Source of the DNA: Nemertoderma westbladi
Taxonomy: Eukaryota > Xenacoelomorpha > Nemertodermatida > Nemertodermatidae
Direction of reading: 5' to 3'
Assembly (NCBI GenBank): GCA_032718475.1
Contig: JAUCBJ010004018.1
Coordinates: 1 to 21,179 of the forward strand
Length of the DNA stretch: 21,179 bases
Shown: positions 10,155 through 19,239 of the stretch, in pieces
Position numbering within the stretch: the first letter of the stretch is position 1
Layout: every line of letters starts with the position of its first letter
Position numbers and translations under genes: made by a program
The notes under the pieces: model-generated
What the model saw: only the letters and a program-made list of their open reading frames with translations
The model's database searches: none
What the model was told of the DNA's origin: nothing

Positions 10155-10575
10155 ATTGGACGATATGTCATTTTGATCAGTACCGGTGGTGGAATGTTTT
10201 ATGCTAGTTATTTGGTGACCAGATGTACAGGACGTGTCAACGATGGTTGTAATGAAGACGAGTCTGTGTCGACTCCTAATATCGAGTATTGTTTTGACAG
10301 TACTCGTAAACCACATAGATTAGCATATTGGACGAATGAATGGAATGTTGTAAGGAATCTATTTGGTGACCAGGTTCTACAGGACGAACGCAACGAGTTT
10401 TGGAGTGGATACGAGTATACATATGCCATACATCAGCAGTTACACGCACAGTTTCGAGACATTGCATAGGTATAAAGGCCGTCAGTCTCCGTTTATGAAA
10501 AATATTTTGAGACAAAACAGGACGAGCGCAATATGGCTATAATAAAGTAGACGAGTATTGTAAAACTAAAAATGT
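10155..10575. repeat. Diverged tandem repeat, about 150-bp period, three copies
   Basis: TGGAATGTT (10190 and 10341), TTTGGTGACCAG (10211 and 10362), CAGGACG (10228, 10380 and 10518) and ACGAGT (10258, 10411 and 10551) recur in the same order, with spacings of about 151-153 and then 138-140 bp. The third copy keeps only its right half. The first copy also contains a short hairpin, CGAGTA...TACTCG, at about 10282-10305. A 98-codon plus-strand frame (10173-10469) and a 106-codon minus-strand frame (9996-10316) overlap it, but neither resembles a known protein. Because the period is not a multiple of three, I treat this as non-coding. Confidence 0.7.
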
Positions 10576-11840
10576 CATCACTCAACTTAATTAGCCCTAG
10601 TTAGTAGAATTACAAATGACAGTTAAAGCGTGTAAGGGCAAACTGAAATAGACCTCCGTTTTTTACAACCAGTTTAACGCAAACTGAAAGCATCACTCAT
10701 TGATATTTTGGATTGACGGTTTTTGTATATCTAATAGAGATTAGTACACTTAAAAATATAGGATCTCGTGCTTCGCGAAAGCCCCATAACGTATGTTAAT
10801 AATACCCACCACTTCATAGCCTGTTATGAAATACTCTATGTTATGAAATAATCTCAGGATTTGAAGGGTTTTGAGGCCTTTAAAATTCCTGAGTGTTTAT
10901 AGCTCATTCGCCCCATTATTGTGGATAAGTACTACTCAAGCACTAATACATAATTAATACTACTCGTCAATACGATAATGTTAAGATTCAAATATCCCAC
11001 CACCAAAGTTCAGCAGTTCCAGCCGCTCACCCAGACGTTACCAAGCAACGTCAGTTGGCTAACTGTTTACTGTTTAGGCTGTTTTTACACATCACATGAT
11101 TATTCGCACACATTATTGGCGAGGCCAAATAAACAAATATCACGACTCAGTTATCAGTATCAGTTCACTGTGTCATTCCATCTTTCCATCAACCAGTTGA
11201 GTTTAAGGGTAGGCCGTCGGCGTGGCGCGTGGGGTTGGGGGTGGTGGGTGGAATGGTTACAAAAAAGTATATCTAAAAAATGCGTTTTTTTTATCTTAGT
11301 GTAATTTTTCTAATATGGAGCTGGCTACTGTGACAAGTATTTTAATAAAAACTAACTAACATTAACGAATTCCAATTGTTACACAAGTCCTGGAATATAG
11401 TGTCGTAATTCATAATTGAATTTGGTTGGAAAATAGCTGATATATTGGCATTCGAATGTTGCATTTGCTTCCGCTACATTCCATTTCTTCTATGTAATAA
11501 ATACACCATGTTCTAGAGCATTGATAGGCATTGCGCCCAGTTACTGAAGAGTTGAACAAAATGTCCAAATGTCCAATTTCCAAACTTGAAACCGTATGTT
11601 AATAGCTAATGTAGTTCAAAGTTAGAAGTGATAATGTTAACCATAGTCTGTGTAAAAATTCGCACAAAAAATGTTACTTTCTTTTTTTAAAAAAAAGGCC
11701 ATTTTGTAAAAGACATAGTTATTTATTACATATTTGGAATCCTTGCACATCCAACTCAATGGTACAAACATCTCAATTTGGTTGAAACTTTTTCAAACGC
11801 TGCTGGTAGCTAAAGATTGAAAGCGAAAATAATAACTATT
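10576..11840. other. AT-rich non-coding DNA
   Basis: No gene is supported. It holds an inverted repeat (listed separately), a duplicated GTTATGAAATA near 10823-10850, and a G-rich low-complexity patch around 11212-11255 with several GGG runs. The 108-codon frame at 10978-11304 is compositionally odd and unrecognised. Confidence 0.5.
10853..10893. repeat. Imperfect inverted repeat (hairpin)
   Basis: CTCAGGATTTGAAGG faces CCTTTAAAATTCCTGAG. The terminal 7 bp (CTCAGGA/TCCTGAG) and the inner AAGG/CCTT match, with small mismatches and bulges between. The loop is about 9 bases. Confidence 0.65.
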
Positions 11841-11974
11841 TATTATATTGTAGGACTTTATCTCACGCCGGTCTCGAGTGTCAATATTTACACGAACGAG
11901 CGGAGCGAGTGAGTGAAATATTGAAACGAGGGACCGAAGTGAGATAAAGGTATATTATACACAATATATAATAT
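11841..11974. mobile_element. Foldback (MITE-like) element, copy A
   Basis: The left arm CTTTATCTCAC (11856-11866) is exactly inverted as GTGAGATAAAG (11939-11949). Pairing continues inward through CGGTC/GACCG to CAATATTT/AAATATTG. Outside the arms, TATTATATTG on the left faces CAATATATAATA on the right. The whole unit is therefore nearly self-complementary, with a centre around ACACGAACGAGCGGAGCGAG. It contains no open frame, as expected for a non-autonomous foldback element. Copy B follows at a 150-bp offset. Confidence 0.7.
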
Positions 11975-11980
11975 GTTGTT

Positions 11981-12081
11981 TTATTATATTGTGTATAATG
12001 TATGACTTTATCTAACGCCGGTGCCGAGTTTGAATATTTACACGAACGAGCGTAGTAAGTGAGTAAAATATTGAAACGAGA
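11981..12081. mobile_element. Foldback (MITE-like) element, copy B, right arm lost
   Basis: It repeats copy A at a 150-bp offset: TATTATATTGTGTATAATG, then CTTTATCTAACGCCGGTG, TATTTACACGAACGAGCG and AAAATATTGAAACGAG. After 12080 the sequence changes to ATTAAGTAATCC, so the right arm (the GTGAGATAAAG counterpart) is missing. The left end of B also pairs with the right end of A, giving a second palindrome across the junction (about 11954-11999). Confidence 0.7.
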
Positions 12082-12133
12082 TTAAGTAATCCGGAAATTT
12101 AACAATAAAAATTCTGACTCATCCAGTAAGGAT

Positions 12134-12350
12134 GGGGGGGGGGGGGGGTGGTTTCATTCAATATCATAACGATTTGTGGTAAAATTGGTGGGTGGGGGTT
12201 GTCCGTCCAGCTGCCTGAATTACGACAAAATATTCCAGGACATGCGATATGTATGTGTCTACTTCCCCTTTTGAGCCCATTACCACCCCCCCCCCCCCCC
12301 CCCCCCCCCTCCGTACCCCACCCCCACCCCCACGCCCCTGCCCCTCCCGC
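12134..12350. repeat. Inverted poly-G / poly-C pair and C-rich tract
   Basis: Fifteen consecutive G followed by TGGT (12134-12152) face ACCA followed by 24 consecutive C (12282-12309), giving a potential stem of about 19 bp around a ~129-bp loop. The C run continues into CCCCACCCCCACCCCC-type sequence to about 12350, a candidate i-motif/G-quadruplex tract. Run lengths in assemblies are unreliable at such tracts. Confidence 0.85.
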
Positions 12351-13515
12351 TACCTAACTGAAGATTTTATGAACAGGTTATAGGGTAAGCCTATAATGCT
12401 CTATTGAATATCTAAAACAGTTCGTAATTTTGATTTTTTATTATTTCGCCAACATTCACTTTATTATAATTTATAGTTATTGAGTGGCCAATAATGGCGA
12501 TATTTTATTAAATAAACTTATACCACACCATTACCGTCATATAATAACTAATCATAAATTCAACGGTACAAACACAATAATTCCATAGTTGGAATAAAGT
12601 TAGCCACTGTAAACAATACTTCCTAGCAAGACCAACCAACCAGTGATAGCAAAGTTTTGCCCTATAGATAGATAGATGCCAGAGTAAAATTGATTGAGGA
12701 TCCTAGGCAAGGAGACATCCTGTAAAGTATTTCAGCCAATGGGAGGTTGGCTATCCCCAGTTGTTAGCTGACTTGGGAGCATTTTACTGAGAACACTCCA
12801 CTCTGGGCATATTGCACCAAGTGCAGGTAAGATTTACTACACACCCAAGCTATCATTACATTACTAATCTAAAGCACATAGCCTTATACCGTCACATATT
12901 TATGATGTAGCTTAGTAATAAAGTTTAGAAATGTTTGATGTTTTAAATTTGTTAAATATCTATTCACAATAATTTGTAATGCCTATTAATATAATTGTGT
13001 CTCTGTCCTACTGCTTTTATGGTATATTTTAAATTGACATTGTTCCATTCATTGCCTTTTAAAATTTGTTCTGACTGTTTCCGGTACTTAAACCCGTAAA
13101 ATTTCGTAGTTTTGGTTTGTTAATATTTAAACCATTGAATATTGATGTTATGTTACACAATTTTAGGCAGTTAGATTTATAGTACGTTTAGAAGAAGCCC
13201 TAATAACAGTATCACTCCTCCACAACCAAACTATATTGGTTTGAGTACCTGATTCAGTTTAAGTTGGACCTTATGCGTATATCTTATTTTCCTTACAATT
13301 TTTATTAAAGCAGTCAAAGGTGAATTTTGGAGTATTCGAATTCTAAGTTATTCCCAGAGCTGACGACGACGACATCTGGATTTGCGTGGTTGCAGTGAGA
13401 TTAGGTGAGTGTATTCGTATTGCAAGACTACTAATAATATTCTACCATATAATGCAAACAGCTGATTTGTTGTTATTATTTGAATTTCATGCTCTGAGTA
13501 GTGAGTACCTGTACC
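12351..13515. other. AT-rich non-coding DNA
   Basis: No supported gene. It holds a short (ATAG)3 microsatellite at 12664-12677. A GGGAGGTTGG-containing stretch at 12740-12757 loosely resembles the reverse complement of the window's right end. CAGTTTAAGTTGGACCTTA (near 13254) resembles the degenerate motif repeated at 19401-19640. Confidence 0.5.
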
Positions 13516-13573
13516 GTACGCGTACGCGTACGTCGATCCAAGGCGACCTTTACAAGTTGTAAAGGTCGCCTTG
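13515..13573. repeat. Perfect 17-bp-arm palindrome beside a CGTACG run
   Basis: CAAGGCGACCTTTACAA (13539-13555), one central G (13556) and the exact reverse complement TTGTAAAGGTCGCCTTG (13557-13573) form a 35-bp palindrome with no mismatch. Just upstream, 13516-13532 holds CGTACG repeated three times, itself self-complementary. The palindrome is far longer than expected by chance and has essentially no loop. Confidence 0.95.
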
Positions 13574-14018
13574 CTGTAATCCTACTCCTAAAAGTGGGAT
13601 TGAGTTGGTTGTGGTACGGCAGTTGTATAGTGTGTGCACCTGCACATTCACAATATTAATTTTGACTTGTAGAAAATTAATTTTGTATAGGCCTACACAT
13701 ACTGAAATAAAATTTAGCGGCCACAGCCATACTGTGTAACAGTGTTGGGTAATTGGGCATGGAAGAAAACCAAAATGTACCAGGTGTTAGGTGGAAAGAA
13801 GCAGATTTACAGTGTAGGGACTGTTTCTAACAAAGACAATAGGCCTAGGCCTAATCTAATTATAATTTTTCTTCTTATTTTTGTCCACTGTTTACTTTTT
13901 TGATTTTCATTAATTCTAGTTCATATTTCATGTATATTGACTATGAAGTTGTCACGCTGCATGTATTCTTCTATTCTCTAAAGTAGTTTGAACATTAATT
14001 TATTAAAATTGTTACGAT
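13574..14018. other. Non-coding DNA
   Basis: AT-rich with TAGGCCTA-type palindromes (near 13687-13694 and 13841-13853). I see no gene or RNA. Confidence 0.5.
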
Positions 14019-14070
14019 ATATTTCTACTGTATTTCTACTATATTTCTACTTTTCTACTATATTTCTACG
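14019..14070. repeat. Short degenerate tandem repeat of TATTTCTAC
   Basis: TATTTCTAC or TTTTCTAC recurs five times at a spacing of 10-12 bases. Confidence 0.75.
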
Positions 14071-14264
14071 TGTAATAACTACTATTTTACATACCGGTAT
14101 TTGTATTTGTTTGTCAAGTAGCCCTGCCGCTGCCGTTGCCCTTTACAATGAACTGATTTTGAACAATTTTCGCCAATCGCTTCGCTCGGGTATAAACAAT
14201 GAACAATCCTGTTTTGCCGTTGGGGCAGTCAGTATAACTCACACAATAGTAACTGCATCGATTA

Positions 14265-14332
14265 CACCGGCGCTGTACATTACTGCGCCGGCTCCCTCGC
14301 CGGTACCTGCGCCGGCTGCCGGCTGCGTACAC
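14265..14332. repeat. GC-rich patch of repeated CGCCGG
   Basis: CGCCGG or GCCGG recurs at least five times within ~55 bp, in an otherwise AT-rich area, followed by GTACACGTACACGG. Three overlapping reading frames cover it (13988-14368 plus; 14114-14422 and 14239-14583 minus), but none is recognisable. Confidence 0.6.
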
Positions 14333-14558
14333 GTACACGGAACGCATGGGCGGCGAATGCTTGAGTGAACCCAACTTCTCAAAACGGTTTGTTCCTGGAC
14401 AAAACGAAGTAAGTGATTGCAAAACAAATGTACACGGGATATAATAAGTAAGTCTTTAGAGAATAGTTTCAAGAAATTCAAGATATTTATCTTTATAGTA
14501 CGCACGCCAATCACACACTGCCTTCTGGAACATAAGTAATAAGCAAACCAAGAATTGT

Positions 14559-14698
14559 TACCACCAGTACAACCGTCAAACAATAATTGATTCCTAAAAA
14601 TAGCCTTTATTATATGGAATTATTGTGTACCACCAGTTTAACCGTCAAACAAATTAATTGATTCCTAAAAATAGCCTTTATTGTACGGAATTATTGCG
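14559..14698. repeat. 69-bp tandem duplication
   Basis: TACCACCAGT...AACCGTCAAACAA...TTGATTCCTAAAAATAGCC...GGAATTATTG occurs at 14559 and again at 14628, with a few substitutions and a 2-3 bp insertion. A third start (TACCAGTTTAAACC) at 14704 leads directly into the 37-bp array, suggesting that both grew at the same site. Confidence 0.9.
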
Positions 14699-14709
14699 GA
14701 TTTTACCAG

Positions 14710-14931
14710 TTTAAACCTCATCGCTCTAGAATTATAAACTATCGCATTTAAACCTCATAGCTCTAGAATTATAAACTATCGCATTTAAACCTCATAGCTC
14801 TAGAATTATAAACTATCGCATTTAAACCTCATAGCTCTAGAATTATAAACTATCGCATTTAAACCTCATAGCTCTAGAATTATAAACTATCGCATTTAAA
14901 CCTCATAGCTCTAGAATTATAAACTATCGCA
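14710..14931. repeat. 37-bp minisatellite, six copies
   Basis: Exactly 222 bp of TTTAAACCTCATAGCTCTAG... units ending AAACTATCGCA, starting at 14710, 14747, 14784, 14821, 14858 and 14895. Only the first unit carries C for A (CATCGCTC). Near-identity implies recent expansion. Confidence 0.97.
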
Positions 14932-15516
14932 TCTAAAAAAGTGTGTAAAATTTAATAGTCCTATTTCTTACAAACTAATAAACCTACATTATCTAAACCG
15001 ATACCATAAATGTCATAGTCTAAGGTAATTAATTAGCCAACTCAAGATCACTAATTAACAAAATAACTATTTCTTTTACAAAAAGAAAGTACTATTTTTT
15101 TGTCCGACTTTTTTATCCGGATTGAAAAGAGAGGACAAAAAAAATATTACAAATAAAAAAATAGACCAAAAAATGAATTTTGTCCGCATTTTTGCAGTTA
15201 AAAAACTGAATTTTTAAAAGAAGACTAACTATTTTGAAAACCGCCTTTCTCAGATGGATATTTTATTGATATTTTTATCGATATTTGTCATAATATATTT
15301 TATAAAAATTTATTCTGCGAATAATATTTTTAATCATGGAATTTGTACCTAAATTTGCATAATACAAACCCGACAAAAGGCACACACAGTAAAGTACGAA
15401 AAAGTAGCGAATTAATTATTTTCCAGAATAATTTAATTGATTTTAGGTGCAATTTATTTATTCTGTTTTAGTTTTAACTTGTTTTTATTTTAATTAAAAT
15501 AATTTAATTAAAATAA
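14932..15516. other. Very AT-rich non-coding DNA
   Basis: Homopolymer-rich sequence with no gene. It ends in a self-complementary stretch, ATTTTAATTAAAAT followed by TTTAATTAAAAT (about 15487-15514), directly before the abrupt switch to GC-rich sequence at 15517. Confidence 0.55.
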
Positions 15517-16239
15517 CAGTCGCAACCCTGGCATCTCAAAAAGCGAGGATGGGTCCAGTTCTCCAGTCCCACAGGCCATCCTCGAATTCCTACGGCACGA
15601 CTCTATTTCGCCCACCTCAAAGGATCCTGTCTGGTTGCCATCCCAGTTAGCTCACTTGGCCTTAAACCTACAGACATCCAGTTCCGGATATCTGTCGCCG
15701 CCTGCCCCGGTTGTAAAGCCACCGAATCCCACAGTTGCGCACGCTGCGTCTCAGCAAATGGACGTCATGGCCGGTCTTGCATGAGGAGCGCCGGCCGCCA
15801 TCCACGCCACTCGATGGTTAACGACATCGTGCGCCGGTCGTTCGTCAGTTGTGGGATCCCCTCTGCACTCGAACCAGCAGGGACGTGTCGGGGAGATGGA
15901 AAACGCGTCGATGGAGTCACTGTCGTCCCGTGGAGCCGCGGACGCACTCTCATTTGGGACACCACCATCGTGGACCCGCTCGCTCCCAGCCACCTCGTCC
16001 AGAGTATGGTGACTGGAGGCCGAATCCCTAAAGATCCGGAAGTACTGATAGACCGGGGGCACTCCTTCTGTCCTGTTGCCTTCGAGGTCGATCCGGCCCT
16101 GAGACGGCGGCTTTCCTAAAGGAGATTGAAACTCGTCTCCACGCCGCCGCCACTCAGGAGCCTCGATCCCATACCGGTTCCTGTTGCAACGCTCCTCTTC
16201 GCCATACTAATTGACAACACGGCCTCCATACTTGGGACA
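15517..16239 (+). pseudogene. Degenerate 3' fragment of a non-LTR retrotransposon ORF2 (post-RT C-terminal region)
   Basis: Frame 1 is open from 15517 to the TAA at 16117-16119 and ends in the conserved region that follows reverse transcriptase in many animal LINEs. It has a Cys/His cluster (C-x2-C...H-x-C-x2-C, 15703-15747, then GRHGRSC to 15780), then SAGRHPRHS, VNDIVRR, LEP, GDGKRVDGVTVVPW, IWDTTIVD and LAPSHL. The homology then hops frame: FLKEIETRLHAA in frame 3 from 16113, FLLQR in frame 2 at 16178, and TASILGTM in frame 1 at 16216-16239. That final motif corresponds to the usual carboxy-terminal NAASILGTM of these proteins. The endonuclease and reverse transcriptase are absent, as in a 5'-truncated insertion, and the frameshifts show it is dead. 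Recognition is from memory of the family; I do not assign a clade. Confidence 0.85.
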
Positions 16240-17586
16240 ATGGACCCCGCCCTTTCTGACGGCCCCCATACTTGGGACAATGGACCCCGCCCTTTCTGAC
16301 GGCCTCCATACTTGGGACAATGGACCCCGCCCTTTCTGACGGCCTCCATACTTGGGACAATGGACCCCGCCCTTTCTGACGGCCCCCATACTTGGGACAA
16401 TGGACCCCGCCCTTTCTGACGGCCTCCATACTTGGGACAATGGACCCCGCCCTTTCTGACGGCCTCCATACTTGGGACAATGGACCCCGCCCTTTCTGAC
16501 GGCCCCCATACTTGGGACAATGGACACCGCCCTTTCTGACGGCCTCCATACTTGGAACAATGGACCCCGCCCTTTCTGACGGCCCCCATACTTGGGACAA
16601 TGGACCCCGCCCTTTCTGACGGCCTCCATACTTGGGACAATGGACCCCGCCCTTTCTGACGGCCTCCATACTTGGGACAATGGACCCCGCCCTTTCTGAC
16701 GGCCTCCATACTTGGGACAATGGACCCCGCCCTTTCTGACGGCCTCCATACTTGGGACAATGGACCCCGCCCTTTCTGACGGCCTCCATACTTGGGACAA
16801 TGGACCCCGCCCTTTCTGACGGCCTCCATACTTGGGACAATGGACCCTGCCCTTTCTGACGGCCTCCATACTTGGGACAATGGACCCCGCCCTTTCTGAC
16901 GACCTCCATACTTGGAACAATGGACCCCGCCCTTTCTGACGGCCTCCATACTTGGGACAATGGACCCCGCCCTTTCTGACGGCCTCCATACTTGGGACAA
17001 TGGACCCCGCCCTTTCTGACGGCCTCCATACTTGGGACAATGGACCCCGCCCTTTCTGACGGCCTCCATACTTGGGACAATGGACCCCGCCCTTTCTGAC
17101 GGCCCCCATACTTGGGACAATGGACCCCGCCCTTTCTGACGGCCTCCATACTTGGGACAATGGACCCCGCCCTTTCTGACGGCCTCCATACTTGGGACAA
17201 TGGACCCCGCCCTTTCTGACGGCCTCCATACTTGGGACAATGGACCCTGCCCTTTCTGACGGCCTCCATACTTGGAACAATGGACCCCGCCCTTTCTGAC
17301 GGCCTCCATACTTGGGACAATGGACCCCGCCCTTTCTGACGGCCTCCATACTTGGGACAATGGACCCCGCCCTTTCTGACGGCCTCCATACTTGGGACAA
17401 TGGACCCCGCCCTTTCTGACGGCCTCCATACTTGGGACAATGGACCCGCCCTTTCTGACTGCCTCCATACTTGGGACAATGGACCCCGCCCTTTCTGACG
17501 GCCTCCATACTTGGGACAATGGACCCCGCCCTTTCTGACGGCCTCCATACTTGGGACAATGGACCCCGCCCTTTCTTACGGCCTCT
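16222..17586. repeat. 40-bp minisatellite, 34 copies, continuous with the LINE 3' end
   Basis: Units begin GCCTCCATACTTGGGACAAT and continue GGACCCCGCC, CTTTCTGACG. There are 33 units of 40 bp and one of 39 bp (a lost C near 17445), plus a partial GCCTCT. Variants are few and scattered: GCCCCC for GCCTCC in several units, TTGGAAC in three, GACCCTGCC in two, and TTACG in the last unit. The first unit overlaps the codons for the retrotransposon's terminal ASILGTM. The minus strand has no stop triplet in any frame, which explains the three overlapping ~465-codon frames there; they are not genes. Confidence 0.98.
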
Positions 17587-18103
17587 ACGAGGTTCTATCA
17601 CTATCCTTCTCCCCCCGCCATTTATTATTAACTTTCGCCATAATTAATTTATTATTTAATATTCAAGAATTAAGAACATAGTAAATACTTTAATATAAAT
17701 TTGATATTAGTAAATATAATAAATAATATAATAATTTTAATTAAATTAAGTTTCATTTATTTTAGGGTTTTGTGGAATAAATTTCCATTTCTTGGAATTC
17801 GAATCTATATTTGTCTGCACCAAATTTCGGCAAAATCCACCAATAGTTGTTTGTTCGTGGCTAAGGCAAAAACATTAAATAGGAAGTGATTTATTTTATA
17901 TACTCTTTTGTGGTATGTAATGTAATGTAGAATGAAAATACTAATTAGTTTTGTGTTACCCCGGTTACCCGCTACTCTTATTGCCTAGATGGTTTTGTCT
18001 TCTAACCATAAAACCAAACCTAACCCATAACGTACCCAATTCTTGGACAGCCTCTACCAGTAACTGTTTCCGAAAGCGATTCAATAATAAGTTTAGTCCT
18101 CGG
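17587..18103. other. AT-rich non-coding DNA between two minisatellites
   Basis: After a short C-rich stretch (CTCCCCCCGCC, 17610-17620) the sequence returns abruptly to AT-rich. No gene is seen. Confidence 0.5.
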
Positions 18104-18862
18104 GGATCTAAAATCCCCACAGGATCTAAAGTCTCCACGGGATCTAAAATCCCCACGGGATCTACAGTCTGAACGTGATCTAAAATCCCCACAGGATCTA
18201 AAGTATCCACGGGATCTAAAATCCCCACGGGATCTACAGTCTGAACGTGATCTAAAATCCCCACAGGATCTAAAGTCTCCACGGGATGGATCTAAAATCC
18301 CCACGGGATCTACAGTCTGAACGTGATCTAAAATCCCCACAGGATCTAAAATCTCCACAGGATCTAAAATCCCCACGAGATCTAAAGTCTCCACGGGATC
18401 TACAGTATGAACGTGATCTAAAATCCCCACAGGATCTAAAGTCTCCACGGGATCTAAAATCCCCACGGGATCTACAGTCTGAACGTGATCTAAAATCCCC
18501 ACAGGATCTAAAGTCTCCACGGGATCTACAGTCTGAACGTGATCTAAAATCCCCACAGGATCTAAAGTCTCCACGGGATCTAAAATCCCCAGGGGATCTA
18601 AAATCCCCACGGGATCTAAAAACCCACGGGATCTAAAGTCTCCACGGGATCTAAAGTCTCCACGGGATCTAAAGTCTCCACGGGATCTAAAGTCTCCACG
18701 GGATCTAAAATCCCCACAGGATCTAAAGTCTCCACGGGATCTAAAGTCTCCACGGGATCTAAAGTCTCCACGGGATCTAAAGTCTCCACGGGATCTAAAA
18801 TCCCCACAGGATCTAAAGTCTCCACGGGATCTAAAGTCTCCACGGGATCTAAAGTCACACAG
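18104..18862. repeat. 18-bp minisatellite, about 42 units, two organisational domains
   Basis: The monomers are GGATCTAAAGTCTCCACG (B), GGATCTAAAATCCCCACG/A (A), GGATCTACAGTCTGAACG (C) and TGATCTAAAATCCCCACA (D). In 18104-18590 they mostly follow the four-step order B-A-C-D (72 bp). From about 18630 the C and D types vanish and the pattern becomes four or five B then one A. A 4-bp insertion lies near 18288 and a 1-bp deletion near 18616. Eighteen is a multiple of three and neither strand's units contain a stop in the main frame, so hexapeptide-repeat frames (LDPVET/LDPVGI on minus, DLKSPR/DLQSER on plus) appear. No start context, flanking exon or domain supports a gene. Confidence 0.96.
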
Positions 18863-19104
18863 GCAGGATTCTAAAGTTTATGTTTTAATTACTCTAAAGT
18901 TGCGCAAAAGTTGTACCTAAAGTCCCGAGACCCCGAAATGAATCTGTCTGTTGACTATCGTTTATTGATTTGGTTAGATTAATGTATCACATGTAACCTG
19001 CTCCATTTCCTTCATTCATAATTAACATCAAAAATTCGCTGAGACGAGATGTTAATTCAACAAGATAGATCTGCAATATATTCCTGATGGGGAAGTTTGT
19101 GAAA
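18863..19104. other. Non-coding DNA with a dispersed word shared with 20005-20043
   Basis: CGTTTATTGATTTGGTTAG (18959-18977, continuing ATT) recurs as CGTTTATTGTTTTGGTTAG at 20005-20023 with one mismatch, and TGTAACCT follows 33 and 31 bases after the start of each. This looks like two relics of one repeat family. Confidence 0.45.
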
Positions 19105-19180
19105 TGTGGGGCGAGCCACGAAGCTGGCGGTGGCGGTGCCTTAGCGAATTGACACTGTGGGGGGGGGGGGGGGGGGGGGG
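19105..19180. repeat. Dispersed repeat copy ending in a 22-G tract
   Basis: TGTGGGGCGAGCCACGA (19105-19121) and GCGAATTGACACTGTGG (19144-19160) match the two ends of the segment at 9693-9966, here only 23 bp apart. The second word runs into 22 consecutive G (19159-19180). Confidence 0.55.
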
Positions 19181-19239
19181 TCATTAATGGTTGTTGTCGT
19201 CATCGTCGTCTGCGTTACTATTTTGACATGCTAATACAT

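Noticed and set aside
9996-10316. Minus-strand NDRSTDTAIK as a reverse transcriptase motif
   Set aside because: It resembles the GFR-x2-RST-x-TA motif of LINEs by a few residues only. Nothing before or after fits reverse transcriptase, and the frame lies in a non-codon-periodic tandem repeat.
12148-12357. Proline-rich small protein
   Set aside because: The frame depends on a poly-C tract of uncertain length and has no other support.
15751-16062. Minus-strand frames opposite the LINE fragment
   Set aside because: They are antisense shadows; the plus strand carries the recognisable conserved blocks.
16116-17601. Three overlapping ~465-codon minus-strand proteins (VWRPSERAGSIVPS-type repeats)
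   Set aside because: They are three readings of one stop-free 40-bp unit, antisense to LINE-derived sequence.
18020-18858. Hexapeptide-repeat proteins on both strands
   Set aside because: An 18-bp unit without stops gives these automatically. There is no flanking exon, domain or start context, and indels break the frame.
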